Shown here: in pieces, positions 9,955-21,700 of the stretch
Layout of the letters: each line of letters opens with the position of its first letter
How positions within the stretch are numbered: the stretch's first letter is position 1
From: Deinococcus sp. AJ005
GTDB lineage: Bacteria > Deinococcota > Deinococci > Deinococcales > Deinococcaceae
Assembly (NCBI RefSeq): GCF_009017495.1
Contig: NZ_CP044990.1
Coordinates: 1,569,001-1,633,000, forward strand
Length of the DNA: 64,000 nt
Direction: 5' to 3'
Made by a program: the position numbers and the translations under genes
Notes under the pieces: model-generated
Databases searched by the model: none
Seen by the model: only the letters and a program-made list of their open reading frames with translations
What the model was told of the DNA's origin: nothing

Positions 9955-10751
9955 GCATGATCCGCAAAACCCGTGTCCTCTTCGCCACCCGCTTTGCCGA
10001 AATGGCCGAATACCGTGCCGAGGTCATCATCTGGATGCTGTCCGGCACGATTTCTCTGGTCATGATGCTGGTGTGGATGGCGCAGGCGGCGAATGCTCCA
10101 GGTGGGCAGATCAACGGCTATGACGGCTCCCAGTTCGCCACCTACTTTTTGAGTGTGTGGCTGGTGGGTCAACTGCTGGTGGTCTGGGTGGGCTGGGAGC
10201 TGGATTTCATGATCCGGCAGGGCACGCTGTCGCCCAAGCTGCTGCGTCCGATGGACCCGATGTGGCAGGAATACGCCGCTCACGTCGCCGAGCGTTTTGT
10301 CCGTATTGGGCCGATGCTGGTGCTGCTGGTGATCTTTGCGGCGCTGTCCGGCGCGTCGTTTACCCGCGAGTGGTGGGCCTACCCGGTCACGCTGGGCCTG
10401 TGCATCCTGGGCTTTACCTGCCGCTTTCTCTACGAGTACACCCTGGGTCTGCTGGCCTTCTGGACCGAAAGCAGCACCAGCTTTTCGGAAGTGGCGTGGT
10501 TGCTGTACGCCGCACTGGGCGGCCTGTTCGCCCCTCTGACCTTCTACCCGCAGTGGGTGCAGGACATCGCGGTTTGGACACCGTTTCCCTACATGCTGGG
10601 GCTGCCTGCGCAATTGCTGGCGGGCAAGGCCACGCTGGCGCAGGCAGGCTCTGGCGCACTGATTCTGTTCGGCTGGGTGGTTTTCTTCTGGTTCGCACGG
10701 CTGCTGGTGTGGCGGCTGGGTCTGAAGAAATACGGGGCAGTGGGGGCGTGA
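9951..10751 (+). CDS. ABC-2 family permease (DUF990 type), first subunit
   Basis: A 266-residue membrane protein with about six hydrophobic helices (for example ISLVMMLVWMAQAA and TYFLSVWLVGQLLVVW). The GTG start overlaps the ATPase stop (GTGA) and follows the ribosome site GGAGG. The sequence FMIRQGTLSPKLLRPMDPM, located after the second helix pair, is the conserved cytoplasmic loop of DUF990 permeases. It is expected to pair with the second permease at 10748-11533 and the ATPase at 8908-9954. Substrate unknown. Confidence 0.88.
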
Positions 10752-11533
10752 CCCGTTACCTCCGCCTCGTCCGCATCTTCACCGGGGCCACGGTCTCGGC
10801 ACAGCTAGAGTACCGGGCCAACTTTATCGGGGCCGTGCTGAGCAGTCTGGGACAGGTGGGCGTGGCGCTGCTGGCCATTGGCGTGCTGTTCGGGCAGGGC
10901 AGCGACACGGTGGGCGGCTGGAGCTTCCGTGAGGCACTGCTGGTCACCGGTTTTTTCATCCTCACCGAAGGGTTTATCGCCGTGTTCATCCAGCCCAGCA
11001 TGAGCCGTATTGCCGAGGCCATTCGCACTGGGAGCATGGATTTCACGCTCCTGAAGCCGGTAGACGCGCAGTTCAGCGTCAGCACGCGTTACCTGAACGT
11101 GCTGCGCGTGCCCGACATCCTGATCGGGCTTGGATTGATCGTGTACGCGGCCTCAGCGTTGACCATCACGCTGGGGGGCGTACTGATCGCTGCCGTGCTG
11201 TATCTGTCGGCGCTGACCATCGTGTATTGCATCTGGCTGGCGCTATCCACCACGGCGTTCTGGTTCGTCAAGACTCAGAACGTGGCCGAGCTGTTCAACG
11301 GCGTGTTTGGCGCGGCGCGTTTTCCCGTCACAGCTTTTCCAGTGCCTGTGCGTTTCGCGCTGACGTTTGTGGTGCCCATCGCCCTGATCACCACCGTCCC
11401 CGCACAGGCCATGACCGGGCGGCTGTCGCCCGCGCTGGCGATTGCCTCGCCGCTGGTGGCGCTGGCGCTGTTCGCCGTGACGCGCTGGTTCTGGCTCAGG
11501 GCCGTCGCCAGTTACACGAGTGCCAGCAGTTGA
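10748..11533 (+). CDS. ABC-2 family permease (DUF990 type), second subunit
   Basis: A 261-residue membrane protein related to the previous gene. It begins VTRYLRLVRIFTGATVSAQL and carries the matching loop IRTGSMDFTLLKPVDAQFSVSTRYL in compressed form (residues about 91-115). The GTG start overlaps the preceding stop codon in a GTGA; a longer upstream reading in the same frame overlaps the first permease and is rejected. About six helices. Together the three genes form an ATPase plus heterodimeric permease exporter. Its stop overlaps the next start by TTGA. Confidence 0.88.
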   Translation: MTRYLRLVRIFTGATVSAQLEYRANFIGAVLSSLGQVGVALLAIGVLFGQGSDTVGGWSFREALLVTGFFILTEGFIAVFIQPSMSRIAEAIRTGSMDFTLLKPVDAQFSVSTRYLNVLRVPDILIGLGLIVYAASALTITLGGVLIAAVLYLSALTIVYCIWLALSTTAFWFVKTQNVAELFNGVFGAARFPVTAFPVPVRFALTFVVPIALITTVPAQAMTGRLSPALAIASPLVALALFAVTRWFWLRAVASYTSASS

Positions 11534-12240
11534 ACGTGGAAGACAGGCTAAAACGCCTGACCGCCGCACTGTCACAGCAGGGGTTTGAACTTTGTGCGGA
11601 GGCGGATTTCTCCAGTCTCGCCACTCTGGATGCTTCGTTGCAGGTGCAAGACATCATTCTGGAGGCCACAACCCTGCGTGACGCGGCCTGGGCTGCACTG
11701 GGCCAGCCTCGCCCCCGCAGCGTCACACTCACGCCCGAAGCCCGCGTTCGCCTGTCCCACCTGACCGACTTGCGCGACGTGTTCTCGCCTGCCGACGCTG
11801 AACGGGTGGGGCGTGAATTCGCGGACGAGAAGTGGCTGGCCCCCGATCTGCTGGCCGCGCGTCCGTGGCTGATGTCTACCACGCCTCCAAAGCAAGTGAT
11901 TTCCGATGTGATGCACTCGCAGTGGTCTGGATTAGTGGCGCTGCTGGGGGAATACGGTCCGTGGGTCTATGCGGCGAATGTGGCGGATTTGCAGATTCTG
12001 GGGCGGCTGTACGGCGAACTGGTCAGGACAGCGTCCGTGTCCTCCGAAGACGAGGTGCTGGACGCGGCTTTCAAACAGACGGAACATCCCTCGCTGCTGG
12101 CCCGGCTGGAGGCCACCGACTACCGCCAGCCATCTGCTCTGGACGCTGATCTGATGGCGCTGGAATCCGCTTTCTGGGCGGCGGTGCGGGCACAGGCACG
12201 GCGGGACTGGGAAGCGTGGCAGGCCCGGCGCAGCGGTTAA
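11530..12240 (+). CDS. Conserved protein of unknown function in the exporter operon
   Basis: I do not recognise this 236-residue protein. It is soluble, Ala/Leu/Asp/Trp-rich and mostly helical by composition. Notable segments are EARVRLSHLTDLRDVFSP, RPWLMSTTPP and GEYGPWVYAANVADLQILGRLYGEL. The TTG at 11530 overlaps the permease stop (TTGA), matching the coupling style of the preceding genes; GTG at 11536 is an alternative. The overlap implies co-expression with the exporter, so it could be an accessory or unrelated passenger protein. Confidence 0.7.
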   Translation: MNVEDRLKRLTAALSQQGFELCAEADFSSLATLDASLQVQDIILEATTLRDAAWAALGQPRPRSVTLTPEARVRLSHLTDLRDVFSPADAERVGREFADEKWLAPDLLAARPWLMSTTPPKQVISDVMHSQWSGLVALLGEYGPWVYAANVADLQILGRLYGELVRTASVSSEDEVLDAAFKQTEHPSLLARLEATDYRQPSALDADLMALESAFWAAVRAQARRDWEAWQARRSG

Positions 12241-12250
12241 GCTGAGTAGC

Positions 12251-12982
12251 ATGACGAATCTTCTTGCCAATCGGTGGGGCATTCGCTCGTGGCCTGGGCG
12301 TTCCCTGAGTCTCTCCCTGCTGCTCTCTGCTGGCATGGCCTTGGCGCAATATTCGCCTTCCGGGACTTTCGATCTGGGCGTGGGTTTCGGCCAGACAGCG
12401 CTGAGCAGTTCCATCCTTCAGGGAACCCTCGAACTGCCCCTCAAGTCGGGCAAGACCACAGTCCCGCCCGCCTACAGACCCGATCCGCGACTGGCCGTGA
12501 CGTTCAGTGAAGCCCGTCTGGCGCTGTTCCGGCAGACGCTGGCCGATCAGGCCCTGAAGGGAAAGTCCCAGCAGGAGAAGCAGAGCTTCGTTGCCCACCT
12601 GAAGGACAACGATCTGGTGAATGGCCTGTGGGTCTTCAATGCGTTCGATCAACGCAGTCCGGGCCTACCGGAACTGGTGGCCACCTATCTGGGCGGGATG
12701 TGGAAGCAGGTCTCTGGCAGGAGTCCTGATCCGGCCAAGCTGGACATCCTCAGAAGCCAGCTTCAGCGGTCTATGCTTCAGCCAGCCCATTTCTCCAGAA
12801 TCAAGGCCATGTCAGCCGATCAGCGCCTGGACTGGATGTTTGGCCTGTCGTATGACCACGACGCTCTGGCTCAGGACGGTCTCTTCAACAATGATCAGAC
12901 AAGTCGGCAGCAACGCGCCCGTCTGGCCCTCGAATCCAGCAGGGGCAACGGCTTTGATCTGAATGGACTTGACCTGAAGTAA
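12251..12982 (+). CDS. Secreted protein of unknown function
   Basis: A 243-residue protein with an N-terminal signal peptide after a basic start (SLSLSLLLSAGMALAQ, cleavage about residue 32). The mature part has no domain I recognise; it is polar, with a Gln/Ser-rich C-terminal half (NNDQTSRQQRARLALESS). A -10-like TAAGCT at 12238-12243 stands 7 nt before the ATG, so it may have its own leaderless transcript although it sits only 10 nt after the previous gene. Confidence 0.7.
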   Translation: MTNLLANRWGIRSWPGRSLSLSLLLSAGMALAQYSPSGTFDLGVGFGQTALSSSILQGTLELPLKSGKTTVPPAYRPDPRLAVTFSEARLALFRQTLADQALKGKSQQEKQSFVAHLKDNDLVNGLWVFNAFDQRSPGLPELVATYLGGMWKQVSGRSPDPAKLDILRSQLQRSMLQPAHFSRIKAMSADQRLDWMFGLSYDHDALAQDGLFNNDQTSRQQRARLALESSRGNGFDLNGLDLK

Positions 12983-13012
12983 GCGTGAGCCTCGCCGATT
13001 TTTCCCCGTCAC

Positions 13013-15163
13013 ATGTGCGCTAGCCTCCTCCCCGTGTCCACGCTGATCACTGCCGAAAACCTGACCGTGTTCTACGCGGAGCGGGCGGTGCTGCGTGACG
13101 TGTCCCTGAGCGTTTCGAGCGGTGAGCGTGTGGCGCTGCTGGGCCGCAACGGGGCGGGCAAAACCACCCTCCTGCGTGTGCTGACGGCGGAGTTACTGCC
13201 CGAGGAAGGCACGGTCTGGCGTGCGGACGGCCTGCGCCTGGGCGTGCTGGAGCAGCACCACACGCACCCGCTGGGCAAGACGGTGCGTGCCCTGGTAGAC
13301 GCCGCGCACCCCTACCGCGAGCTGGAAGCCGAGCTGCTGGCGCTGGAGGCCGATCTGGGTGATCCGGCAGTCCTGGCCGCCTGGACGGACCTGAACGCTC
13401 GCCTGGAGGACGCCGAGGCTTACGCGTGGCCCTCGCGCGTGGCCCGCGTGCTGGGGATGCTGGACCTGACCCGTTTTCTGGGCCGTGAGGCCGCCACCCT
13501 GTCTGGTGGCGAGCGCACCCGGCTAGCGCTGGCCCTGGCCCTGGCCCGCGAACCCGATCTGCTGCTGCTGGACGAACCCACCAACCACCTGGATATCCGT
13601 ATGCGCGAGTGGCTGGAAGGCTGGCTGCGGACTTTCCGGGGTGGCGTGATCCTGACCAGCCATGACCGCGATTTTCTGGACGCGGTGGCCGAACGTAGCT
13701 TGTGGCTGGAGGCAGGCGAGGCCACCCCGTATCCCGGCGGGTACACCCGCGCCAGGGCACAGCGCGATCTGGAGCGGCGCACCCAGGAACGCGCTGCAAA
13801 GCTCTCGGCACAGGAACAGCGCCGACTGGTGGGCAGTGCGGAGAATCTGGACCGCTGGGGCCGCCGCTCACGCGGCCTCAAATCCCGTGCCGAGCGGCTG
13901 CCAAATGCTGAGGCCCCACTGCCTGAACGCCAACTGCGAATGCGCCTGCTGGCCGGAAGCGCCCGCGCCCCGCTGGTGGCCTGGGGCGATCACCTGTCCA
14001 AGTCCTACGACGGGCGCAATGTCATTTCAGGCGTGGCCTTCAAGCTGCGCCAGGGGGACCGCGTGGCTTTAATGGGCGCGAACGGTACGGGCAAGACCAC
14101 CCTGATGAAACTGCTGTCGGGCGAGGAACACCCGGACGCAGCCGCTGGCCTGGGCGAACCCGCCCCCGTGCTGCGTGTGGCTGGCGGCGTGACCGTCGCC
14201 AGCCTGGACCAGACCTGGCACGGCCTGCTGCCCGGTGAGGGCCTGCACGCCCAGTTCACGGGCCGCTTCGGCAAGCAGGCCACCACCCTGCTGGGCCGCG
14301 CGGGCTTCACCGAGGCCGACTGGCCCAAAACCCCGCGTCAGCTCTCCGGCGGCGAGCGGGCGCGGGCGGGTCTGGCGCTGGTGAGTGCCCTGCGCGCCGA
14401 TCTGCTGCTGCTGGACGAACCTACCAACCATCTGGACATTGAGGCGCTGGACGCGCTGGAGGCCGCCGTCCATGCCTACGGCGGCGCGGTGGTGATCGTG
14501 ACGCATGATCGCCGCTTTGCCCGCGAGGTCAGCAACCGTCTGTGGGTCATCGAGGACGGCCAGCTCCGCGAGGTCACGGGCTGGGGCAGCCGCGAGTACA
14601 CGGACCCGGCGCGGCACCTTCAGGGCGATCCGCCGCCACCCCCGCCGCGTCCCAGCGCCCGGCAACGGCTGGTCCACATCGAAAACCAGTTGGCCGATGT
14701 CCGCACGGCGCTGGATTCCACCCCCGGCGGCCTCAGCGGGCGCGAGGAAGGGCGGCTGCGGTCCCAGGCACACCAATTGCAGCAGCATCTCTATGACCTG
14801 TATGCCGAGGCGTTCGAGTGCCCGCAGTACGACATCCAGGTCCGTGAGCCGCCGCTGACGGTGCGTGCCCAGCGGCTGGGAGAGGCGGGCGGCATGTTCT
14901 GGGCCGCGCGGGATGATACCTGCCCGCATCTGGCCTGGGACGGAACGGTCCTGCGCTGGAGCGCCCTGCCCCCCGACTGGTACGGCGCGGCGCTGCTGGG
15001 CGGAGCGCTACGAATCCTGTTCGAGCGCTGGAACGCGGGCCGGGTCCAACTGGGTGAGGGCGGCCCCACGCTGACCCGTCGCCAGTATTTCGAGCGGCTG
15101 GGATTGATCCGCACGCCAGCGTCCTCATCTGCACCGTCCTCACCGGCATCACCACAGGCGTAA
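13013..15163 (+). CDS. ABC-F family ATPase with long C-terminal extension
   Basis: A duplicated ATPase of up to 716 residues without membrane helices. Domain 1 has GRNGAGKTT, signature LSGGERTRLALA and LLLLDEPTNHLD; domain 2 has GANGTGKTT, signature LSGGERARAGLAL and another LLLLDEPTNHLD. The linker between domains contains ERRTQERAAKLSAQEQRRL. This is the ABC-F class that acts on ribosomes. After domain 2 a further 190 or so residues follow, including a likely coiled coil (HIENQLADVRTALDS) and a last globular part. ATG 13013 is listed, but GTG at 13034 (MSTLITAENLTV) resembles family N-termini better. Confidence 0.88.
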   Translation: MCASLLPVSTLITAENLTVFYAERAVLRDVSLSVSSGERVALLGRNGAGKTTLLRVLTAELLPEEGTVWRADGLRLGVLEQHHTHPLGKTVRALVDAAHPYRELEAELLALEADLGDPAVLAAWTDLNARLEDAEAYAWPSRVARVLGMLDLTRFLGREAATLSGGERTRLALALALAREPDLLLLDEPTNHLDIRMREWLEGWLRTFRGGVILTSHDRDFLDAVAERSLWLEAGEATPYPGGYTRARAQRDLERRTQERAAKLSAQEQRRLVGSAENLDRWGRRSRGLKSRAERLPNAEAPLPERQLRMRLLAGSARAPLVAWGDHLSKSYDGRNVISGVAFKLRQGDRVALMGANGTGKTTLMKLLSGEEHPDAAAGLGEPAPVLRVAGGVTVASLDQTWHGLLPGEGLHAQFTGRFGKQATTLLGRAGFTEADWPKTPRQLSGGERARAGLALVSALRADLLLLDEPTNHLDIEALDALEAAVHAYGGAVVIVTHDRRFAREVSNRLWVIEDGQLREVTGWGSREYTDPARHLQGDPPPPPPRPSARQRLVHIENQLADVRTALDSTPGGLSGREEGRLRSQAHQLQQHLYDLYAEAFECPQYDIQVREPPLTVRAQRLGEAGGMFWAARDDTCPHLAWDGTVLRWSALPPDWYGAALLGGALRILFERWNAGRVQLGEGGPTLTRRQYFERLGLIRTPASSSAPSSPASPQA

Positions 15164-15199
15164 CCCCACGGTCATGCGCCGCCCGCTATACTTCCGCGC

Positions 15200-15655
<456 letters not shown>

Positions 15656-15670
15656 ACCTGATCTTTTCAG

Positions 15671-15703
15671 AAGAGGGCCGCCGATGCTGGGCGGCCCTTC
15701 TTC
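15671..15703 (+). terminator. Bidirectional rho-independent terminator
   Basis: Stem AAGAGGGCCGCC with GGCGGCCCTTCTT around a 6-7-nt loop, followed by TTCTTT. It lies 15 nt after the plus-strand gene and just beyond the stop of the minus-strand TamB gene, so it probably serves both. Confidence 0.85.
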
Positions 15704-15724
15704 TTTGCGTGTGGTAGGAAAGCC

Positions 15725-18700
15725 CTATCTCCCCCCAATCCGGTACGTCACCCCGAATCTGACCCTGGTGCTGACGTCCGCGTTCGTCACTCCGATGCTC
15801 AGGTTGGTGCGCGGGTTGATGTTGTACCCGGCGCTGAAGCTGGGGCGCAGGCTGCCCAGGTCCAGCCCGGTCAGGGGCGTGCTGACCCGGAAGGTGAAGC
15901 GGTCGTCTGGCGTGCTGTAGGTGGCGTCCAGCAGGCCCTTGCCCGCCAGATCCACCTGATATTGCAGGTACAGGTCGCGGGTCAGGTACGAACCCAGCGT
16001 CAGGGTCGCGTTCACGCTGCCGTCCACGCCGTTCAGGTTGGGGGTCAGGCGGAATACGTCCAGGCCAAACGCCCGGGCCAGCGTGCGCTCAAGCTCCCCC
16101 AGCACGAAGACGTTCAGGGCGGTCTGCACGGCACTGGCCCCCAGCGCGCCGATGTTGCCGGGCAATGCGGTCAGGTTGGGCACGCCCGTGGCGACCAGGG
16201 CATACAGTTCCGGCTCGGTGTACCCCTGCCCGGTGTCGGGACCGTTGCAGGCCACGCTCTGGGCGGTGCAGCTCAGGGTGGTGGTCAGGTTCAGGGCCGG
16301 CTGACCATCGGCGCGTGCCGCAAATTCGCCGCTCAGATTCAGGGTCACGGGCACGCGCTGGCGGGTGGTCACGGCCAGTACCTGTCCGGTCGCCGTGATG
16401 TTGAAGGCGGGCAGCAGGCTGTCTCCGGCGAAGGTCACGCGGCTGTCACCCAGCGTGAATTCGTTCTCGCGCAGGTAGATGAAGCCGCGCTCAGAGCGCA
16501 CGCTGCCGCTGATGCGGGGCCGCGCGCCGCTGCCGGACAGGGTCAGGCCCGCCGTGCTGAACTCGGCGCGGGCCAGGCTCTCGTCCACCCGGATGCCGCC
16601 AGGAGCGCGGATGGGAATGTCTTCAAAGACCACCCGTTCCAGAAAGGGCCGCGCGGGTCGGGGGACCGCCTCGCCCGTGTTCATCGCCGGGGCCGGGAAC
16701 GTGGAGTAGACCTCGGGCAGCGGGCTGACATAGTTGTCGGTGGTGCGCCCTGTGCTCGAGTTCGGGCCGCTTTCTGTGCCGTTCACAGCCTGTCCGTTGG
16801 ATTTGCCTGGAGTGGGGATGGCGGTCTTGGCATCGGCACGGCCCAGCGTCAGGCGCAGGAAGTCCGCCGCGCCGCTGACACGGATCAGGGTGCCATCGTC
16901 CACTGCGCGCAGATCGGCGTTCAGGGCGCTGTCGCGGGCGAAGATCACCGACAGCGGCAGGTTGTAGTTGCGTGCCGCCAGCGTCAGATCGATTGTGGGC
17001 GAAACCTGACCACTCAGCCGCAGGTTGCCCGCCCCGGTGGCCGCATTGGTGCTGCGGCTCTGGGCGTCCAGCGTGAAGCCCTCCCCGTCCTGCGCCAGCA
17101 CCACTGTGCTGTTCGGCAGCGCGCCCAATCCCTGCGGGGCCAGCAGACCCGCAAAGCCCACCCGCGCGCCGCTCAGCTTGCCCAGTGTGAGCTGCCCCGT
17201 GACGTCGAGTTTGCCGTTGGCTCCCAGCGCGCCGCCCGTCAGGACTGTGCCGCTCGCCGTGAACGCGCCGCTGTCGGGCAGGTCGCCCGTGAAGTTGGGA
17301 ATCTCCAGGCTCAGGCCAGCCACACTGCCGCTGACGTTCTGCACGCGCAGCAGCCCGCGTGGGCGGTCATAGGTGCCCGCCGCGCTGAGGGTCAGGCTGC
17401 CGCGCAGGCTGGGGTCCAGCTCGCTCAGGCCGGGAATGAGGCGCAGCACTGGGGTAAAGGTGGTGTTGGTGAAGCGGGCGTTCACGTCTACCTTCTGGCG
17501 GGTGTACTGCCCGCGCACGTCCCAGGTGCCCGCCCCCGTGAGCTGCACATTCAGGCCGCGCAGTTCCCCCGCCGCGTATTCCAGCGTGCCGGTGCCGGTG
17601 AGGGTCTCGGTGGAGGCCGCTTCACCTGTCTCGTTGGTGGCGCTGACCCGGATGCGCTCGGCCACCACGCTGAGGCTGCCGGAGGGCGGATCGGCCAGCG
17701 GGAAACGGAAGCGGGCCACCCCGGTCACGACGCCCTCGCCGGGGGCCGCCCCCGTGAAGGCCGCCACCAGCGCGCCCACCGGTAGCGCCCGCAGGCTGCC
17801 CTGCCCGAAGACCTCGCCGCCGTTGAGGCCCGCCGTGAAATCCGACTGGCCCAGGAACCCCCGGATGCGCCAGCTTCCCCCGGCCAGCGTGCCTTCCAGC
17901 CGGGCGGGCAGCGTTTTGGACCCCACCATCAGGCCCTCCGAGCGCAGCACGAAGGTGCCGCCGCCGTCCTGCAAGTTGGCATTGCCGCTCAGGCGTCCCG
18001 ACAGATCAGGGGCGATCTTCAGGTTGCTGACCTCCAGATCGTCCAGCACGGCCTTAACGCTGTAGCCCTCGCCAGTGGGTTGCAGCGCCAGTGCGCCCAG
18101 TGGAGTCTGCGGCAGCAGATCGGCGATGCCGCCGGACGCGTCCACGCTGACCCCGCCCACCTCGTTGCGGGCGGTCAGTGCGGCCCCAAAGCTCTGGCCC
18201 TTCAGATTAACCTCGCCGTCCACCGTGAGCTTCTGATTCGCCACATCCACCGGATAGGTTTTGACGCCCAGCAGCCCAGTCAGGCCGCCGCTGTCCAGTC
18301 CGACATTCACGTTCAACGTGCCGCCTGCCTGCTTCAGGCTGCCGCTGAGGCGTCCGGTCCAATTCTTCTCGCCCTGCAAGGCATTGAGTTGCAGCGTGCC
18401 AGAGGGCAGCGTGACCTGCGCCGCCACGCCTGTACGCCCGCCGCGCAGGGTCACGTTCGCGCTGGCCTCGCCGGACAGTTGCAGCCCCAGATACGGAATC
18501 TCGGCGGGCGAGGTGAAGTTCGTGACCTTCAGCGCCACCTGCCCGTTCTGCGTGTTGGTGTTCAGCGTGCCGCTGGCGGTCAGTACGCCGTTGAGGTTGG
18601 GAATCCCCAGCCTTGCCAGTTGCAGCCCCGGCAGATTGGTGGCGAGCTGCCCACCCCTGAAGCTCAGGCTGCCGTCGCGTTCGCCGTCGCTGACGCGCAG

Positions 18701-21700
18701 ATCGGCCCCTTCCAGCGTGGCCGTGCCACTGGCCCGCCACTCGCCCCGCCGCACGCTCAGGAGGACGTTGGGATCAGCCAGTGCGCCGCTGGGGGTCACG
18801 CTCAGGCTCAGTTCGGGACGGGTCAGACTGGCCGCGCCGTTCCAGCGCCATTCGCCTGCTCCGTTTGGACGCACGCCTACCGCGCCATTGGCCGTCGCGC
18901 CGGGGCCGTCCACCAGCCGCACCTGCACGCCAGTCTGTGACGCCACGATGCGTGCCCCCGCCCCCAGCAGGCCCGCCGTGCCCTGTGCCAGTGGGTGCGC
19001 CAGCGGCCCGGACACGTCCACTACCGCCGGGGCAGTCAGCACGTCGCCGCTGCCACCCAGGGATGGACCGCCCGTCACACGCACGCCCCCGTGCCAGCCG
19101 GTAAACGGATCGGCACGCAGGTCCACTGCTGCCGCCAGTTTCTGCGGCCCGCTCAGGTTGCCCGCCAGAGACAGGGACCGGGCACGGTAGACGGCTTTCA
19201 GGTTGCCGCTCAGGGTTCCGCTGGCGCTCAAATTCAGGTCCGCGCTCCCATCCAGGCCCGCCGTGCCGCTGGCGCGGAGGATGCTGCCCGCCGCGTTCAG
19301 ACGCAGGCCATTCAGGGTCGCCTTGCCGCCGTCCAGCGTCGCCACCGTCCCGCTCGCCTGATTCAGCGTTCCCGTCAGCGCATTTAGGGTGCCGCCCAGC
19401 CGCCCTGTCGTGTCCGCCAGCGTCACCCCGTAGGCGGAAGCATTGCGCGAGGTCACGGTGGCCGCGAGCATCGGAGCACTTAGCGTCCCGGCCAGTGTGG
19501 CGGCGACACTCAGTTGCCCGCTGCCGCCCACCAAGGGCAGAGGCGTCAGGTTCAGGCTGCCGCTGAGGCTGGGAATGAAGCCCTGACCCTTCTGAAGCCT
19601 GACTGAACCGCCGCCCAGCTCGCCGCCGTCCAGCACATAGGAGCCGCGTCCATCAGCGTTCAGCGCGAGTGGTTCTTTCAATCCAGCCAGCGTCGCTTCC
19701 ACGGTTCCGGCCAGTTGGGGCCAGACGCCATTCAGATTCACCTTGGCGGTGTTGCCGCCGCTCTGGACCGTGCCATACAGCTTCGCCCGCACCGTGCCTG
19801 CATCCAGATTCAGGTCCTGCGCGTCGGCGTAGAGGGTGCCGCCCGCCGCGCCGAGAAGATTGACGCGGGCCAGTGCGCGGGGATCGCGCACCCGCCCGGA
19901 GAGGGTGGCCAGCGCGTCGAAAGCGTCGGTTCTGGCCGTGACCGAACCTTCCAGCGCTGGATCGCCCACCGCGCCGCGTAGGGTCATGTCCGCACCCACG
20001 GTGCCGCCGTTCAAGACCGGGGTGTTCAGGAATGAGGTGCCCAGACCACGCACGGTCACGCGCACGCCGTCTGGCAACTGCCCGTCCGCCTTCAGGACGC
20101 CGCCGCGCAGGCTGCCGCTCAGGGCGGTCCTGAGTTCATCGGCTCCGCCCGCCCGCCAGCGGTAACTCGCACTGCCGTACAGGCTGAACGGCCCGGCCTG
20201 TTCCTGCTGGCCTTTCAGTGCCAGATTCTGCACGCTCACCACTTGAGGTCCCTCTGCCAGCGTGCCCGTCGCCTCAAGGCGGCCCGCGAAGGTCAGGGCG
20301 TCCACATCCAGCTCACGCGGCAGTAGACGGGCCAGCCGCAGGGTGTCGGCTTTCAGGCTGGCCGTGTAACGCCCGTCTACCAGCGTGCCGCCCCCCGCCA
20401 CTTTCGCCCCATTCAGGCGCACGCTGAGGTCCCCGGCGCGGTAGGAGGCCCCCAGATCGCCCGTCAGCTCATTGCCGCTGTCGGCCAGTTTCCCGGCGAA
20501 GGCGGCCTCGGGAGCGGTCCACGACGCGCCACCCACATTCACGGCTCCGCTGACGCGCAGTTGCTCCGGGCGGCCCCACAGTGCCCCTACGTCAAAGGCC
20601 AGCAGATCCAGCGTGCCGCCGGGTTTGAAGGCCAAGTCGGCGGGCAGGCTGCCGGTCAGGCGGGCCTGGGTGTTGCCCGTTCCCACGAGTGCGGCCACCT
20701 TCAACGCCCCGTTCCCGTCCAGCACCGCGTCCAGTGGCCCACCTGGAATGTCGCCCGCCACGCGCAGGGTGCCGCTCCAGCCGGTTCGGGCGTTCCAGCC
20801 GGGGTTGCCGTTCAGGCGCACATTGATGGGCGCGTCGGGACTGCCCCCCATATACGCGGCGTTGACACTCAGATCGGCGTTGGCCAGACCGCCCAGCGCG
20901 TTCGTTCCCAGTTGGCCGCGCAGGGTTCCGGCCAGCTTCTCGCCGCTCAGGCCCACCTTCCAGTCCTGGCCCAGCAGGCGGGCGGTCAGGCGCGTTCCCT
21001 GGGCCTGGAGACCCGCAACCCCTTCACTCAGCGCGCCCTGAACGTTCACGTCTGGCTTGCTGTACGCGCCCGTGATCCGCGCCGTGTAGTTGCCCGGCAG
21101 CAGATCCGTCACCCTGGCTTTCGCGCTCAGCTTCAGTTCTGGAAAGACGGGTCCGCTGGCCCGCACAGTTCCCTGCGGCAATGTGGCCGTGGCCCCTTGC
21201 AGGCGCAGCACACCGTCACGGTAGGAGGCTGGGGCCTGGAACTTCACGCCCGCCCCAGTTCCCACAGATAGTGTGCCCGCCGTATCCAGTCGCAGATCGG
21301 CCAGCGTGCCGCCCAGGGTTGCCGTGACATTGCCCACCGTCTCCGAGAGCAACACGGTCCCCAGGTCGGGAACGCTGACGCTGCCCGCCGTTTTCCAGGC
21401 CGCCAGACCCGTGCCCGCACCCTGATTGACGGCCAGATTCAGCGCCGCCCCTGCCACCGTGCCGCCGAGCTGGACGCTGGCCGTGCCCTTCGTGAGTCCT
21501 GTGGCCGTCGCTGTCACGTCCACCCCACGTTCAGCGTACTGGCCCGTTAACTGCAAGGTCAGCGTGTTTTCCGCGTTGCCGCGCAGGGTGGCGTTCAGGC
21601 CGTCCAGCGTCAGCCGCGCGTCGGCCTGTGGGTACAGCGACCCGCGCACGCCCACGTTAAGGCCCGCCAGAGTGCTGTTCAGATCCGCGCCCAGTTGCCC

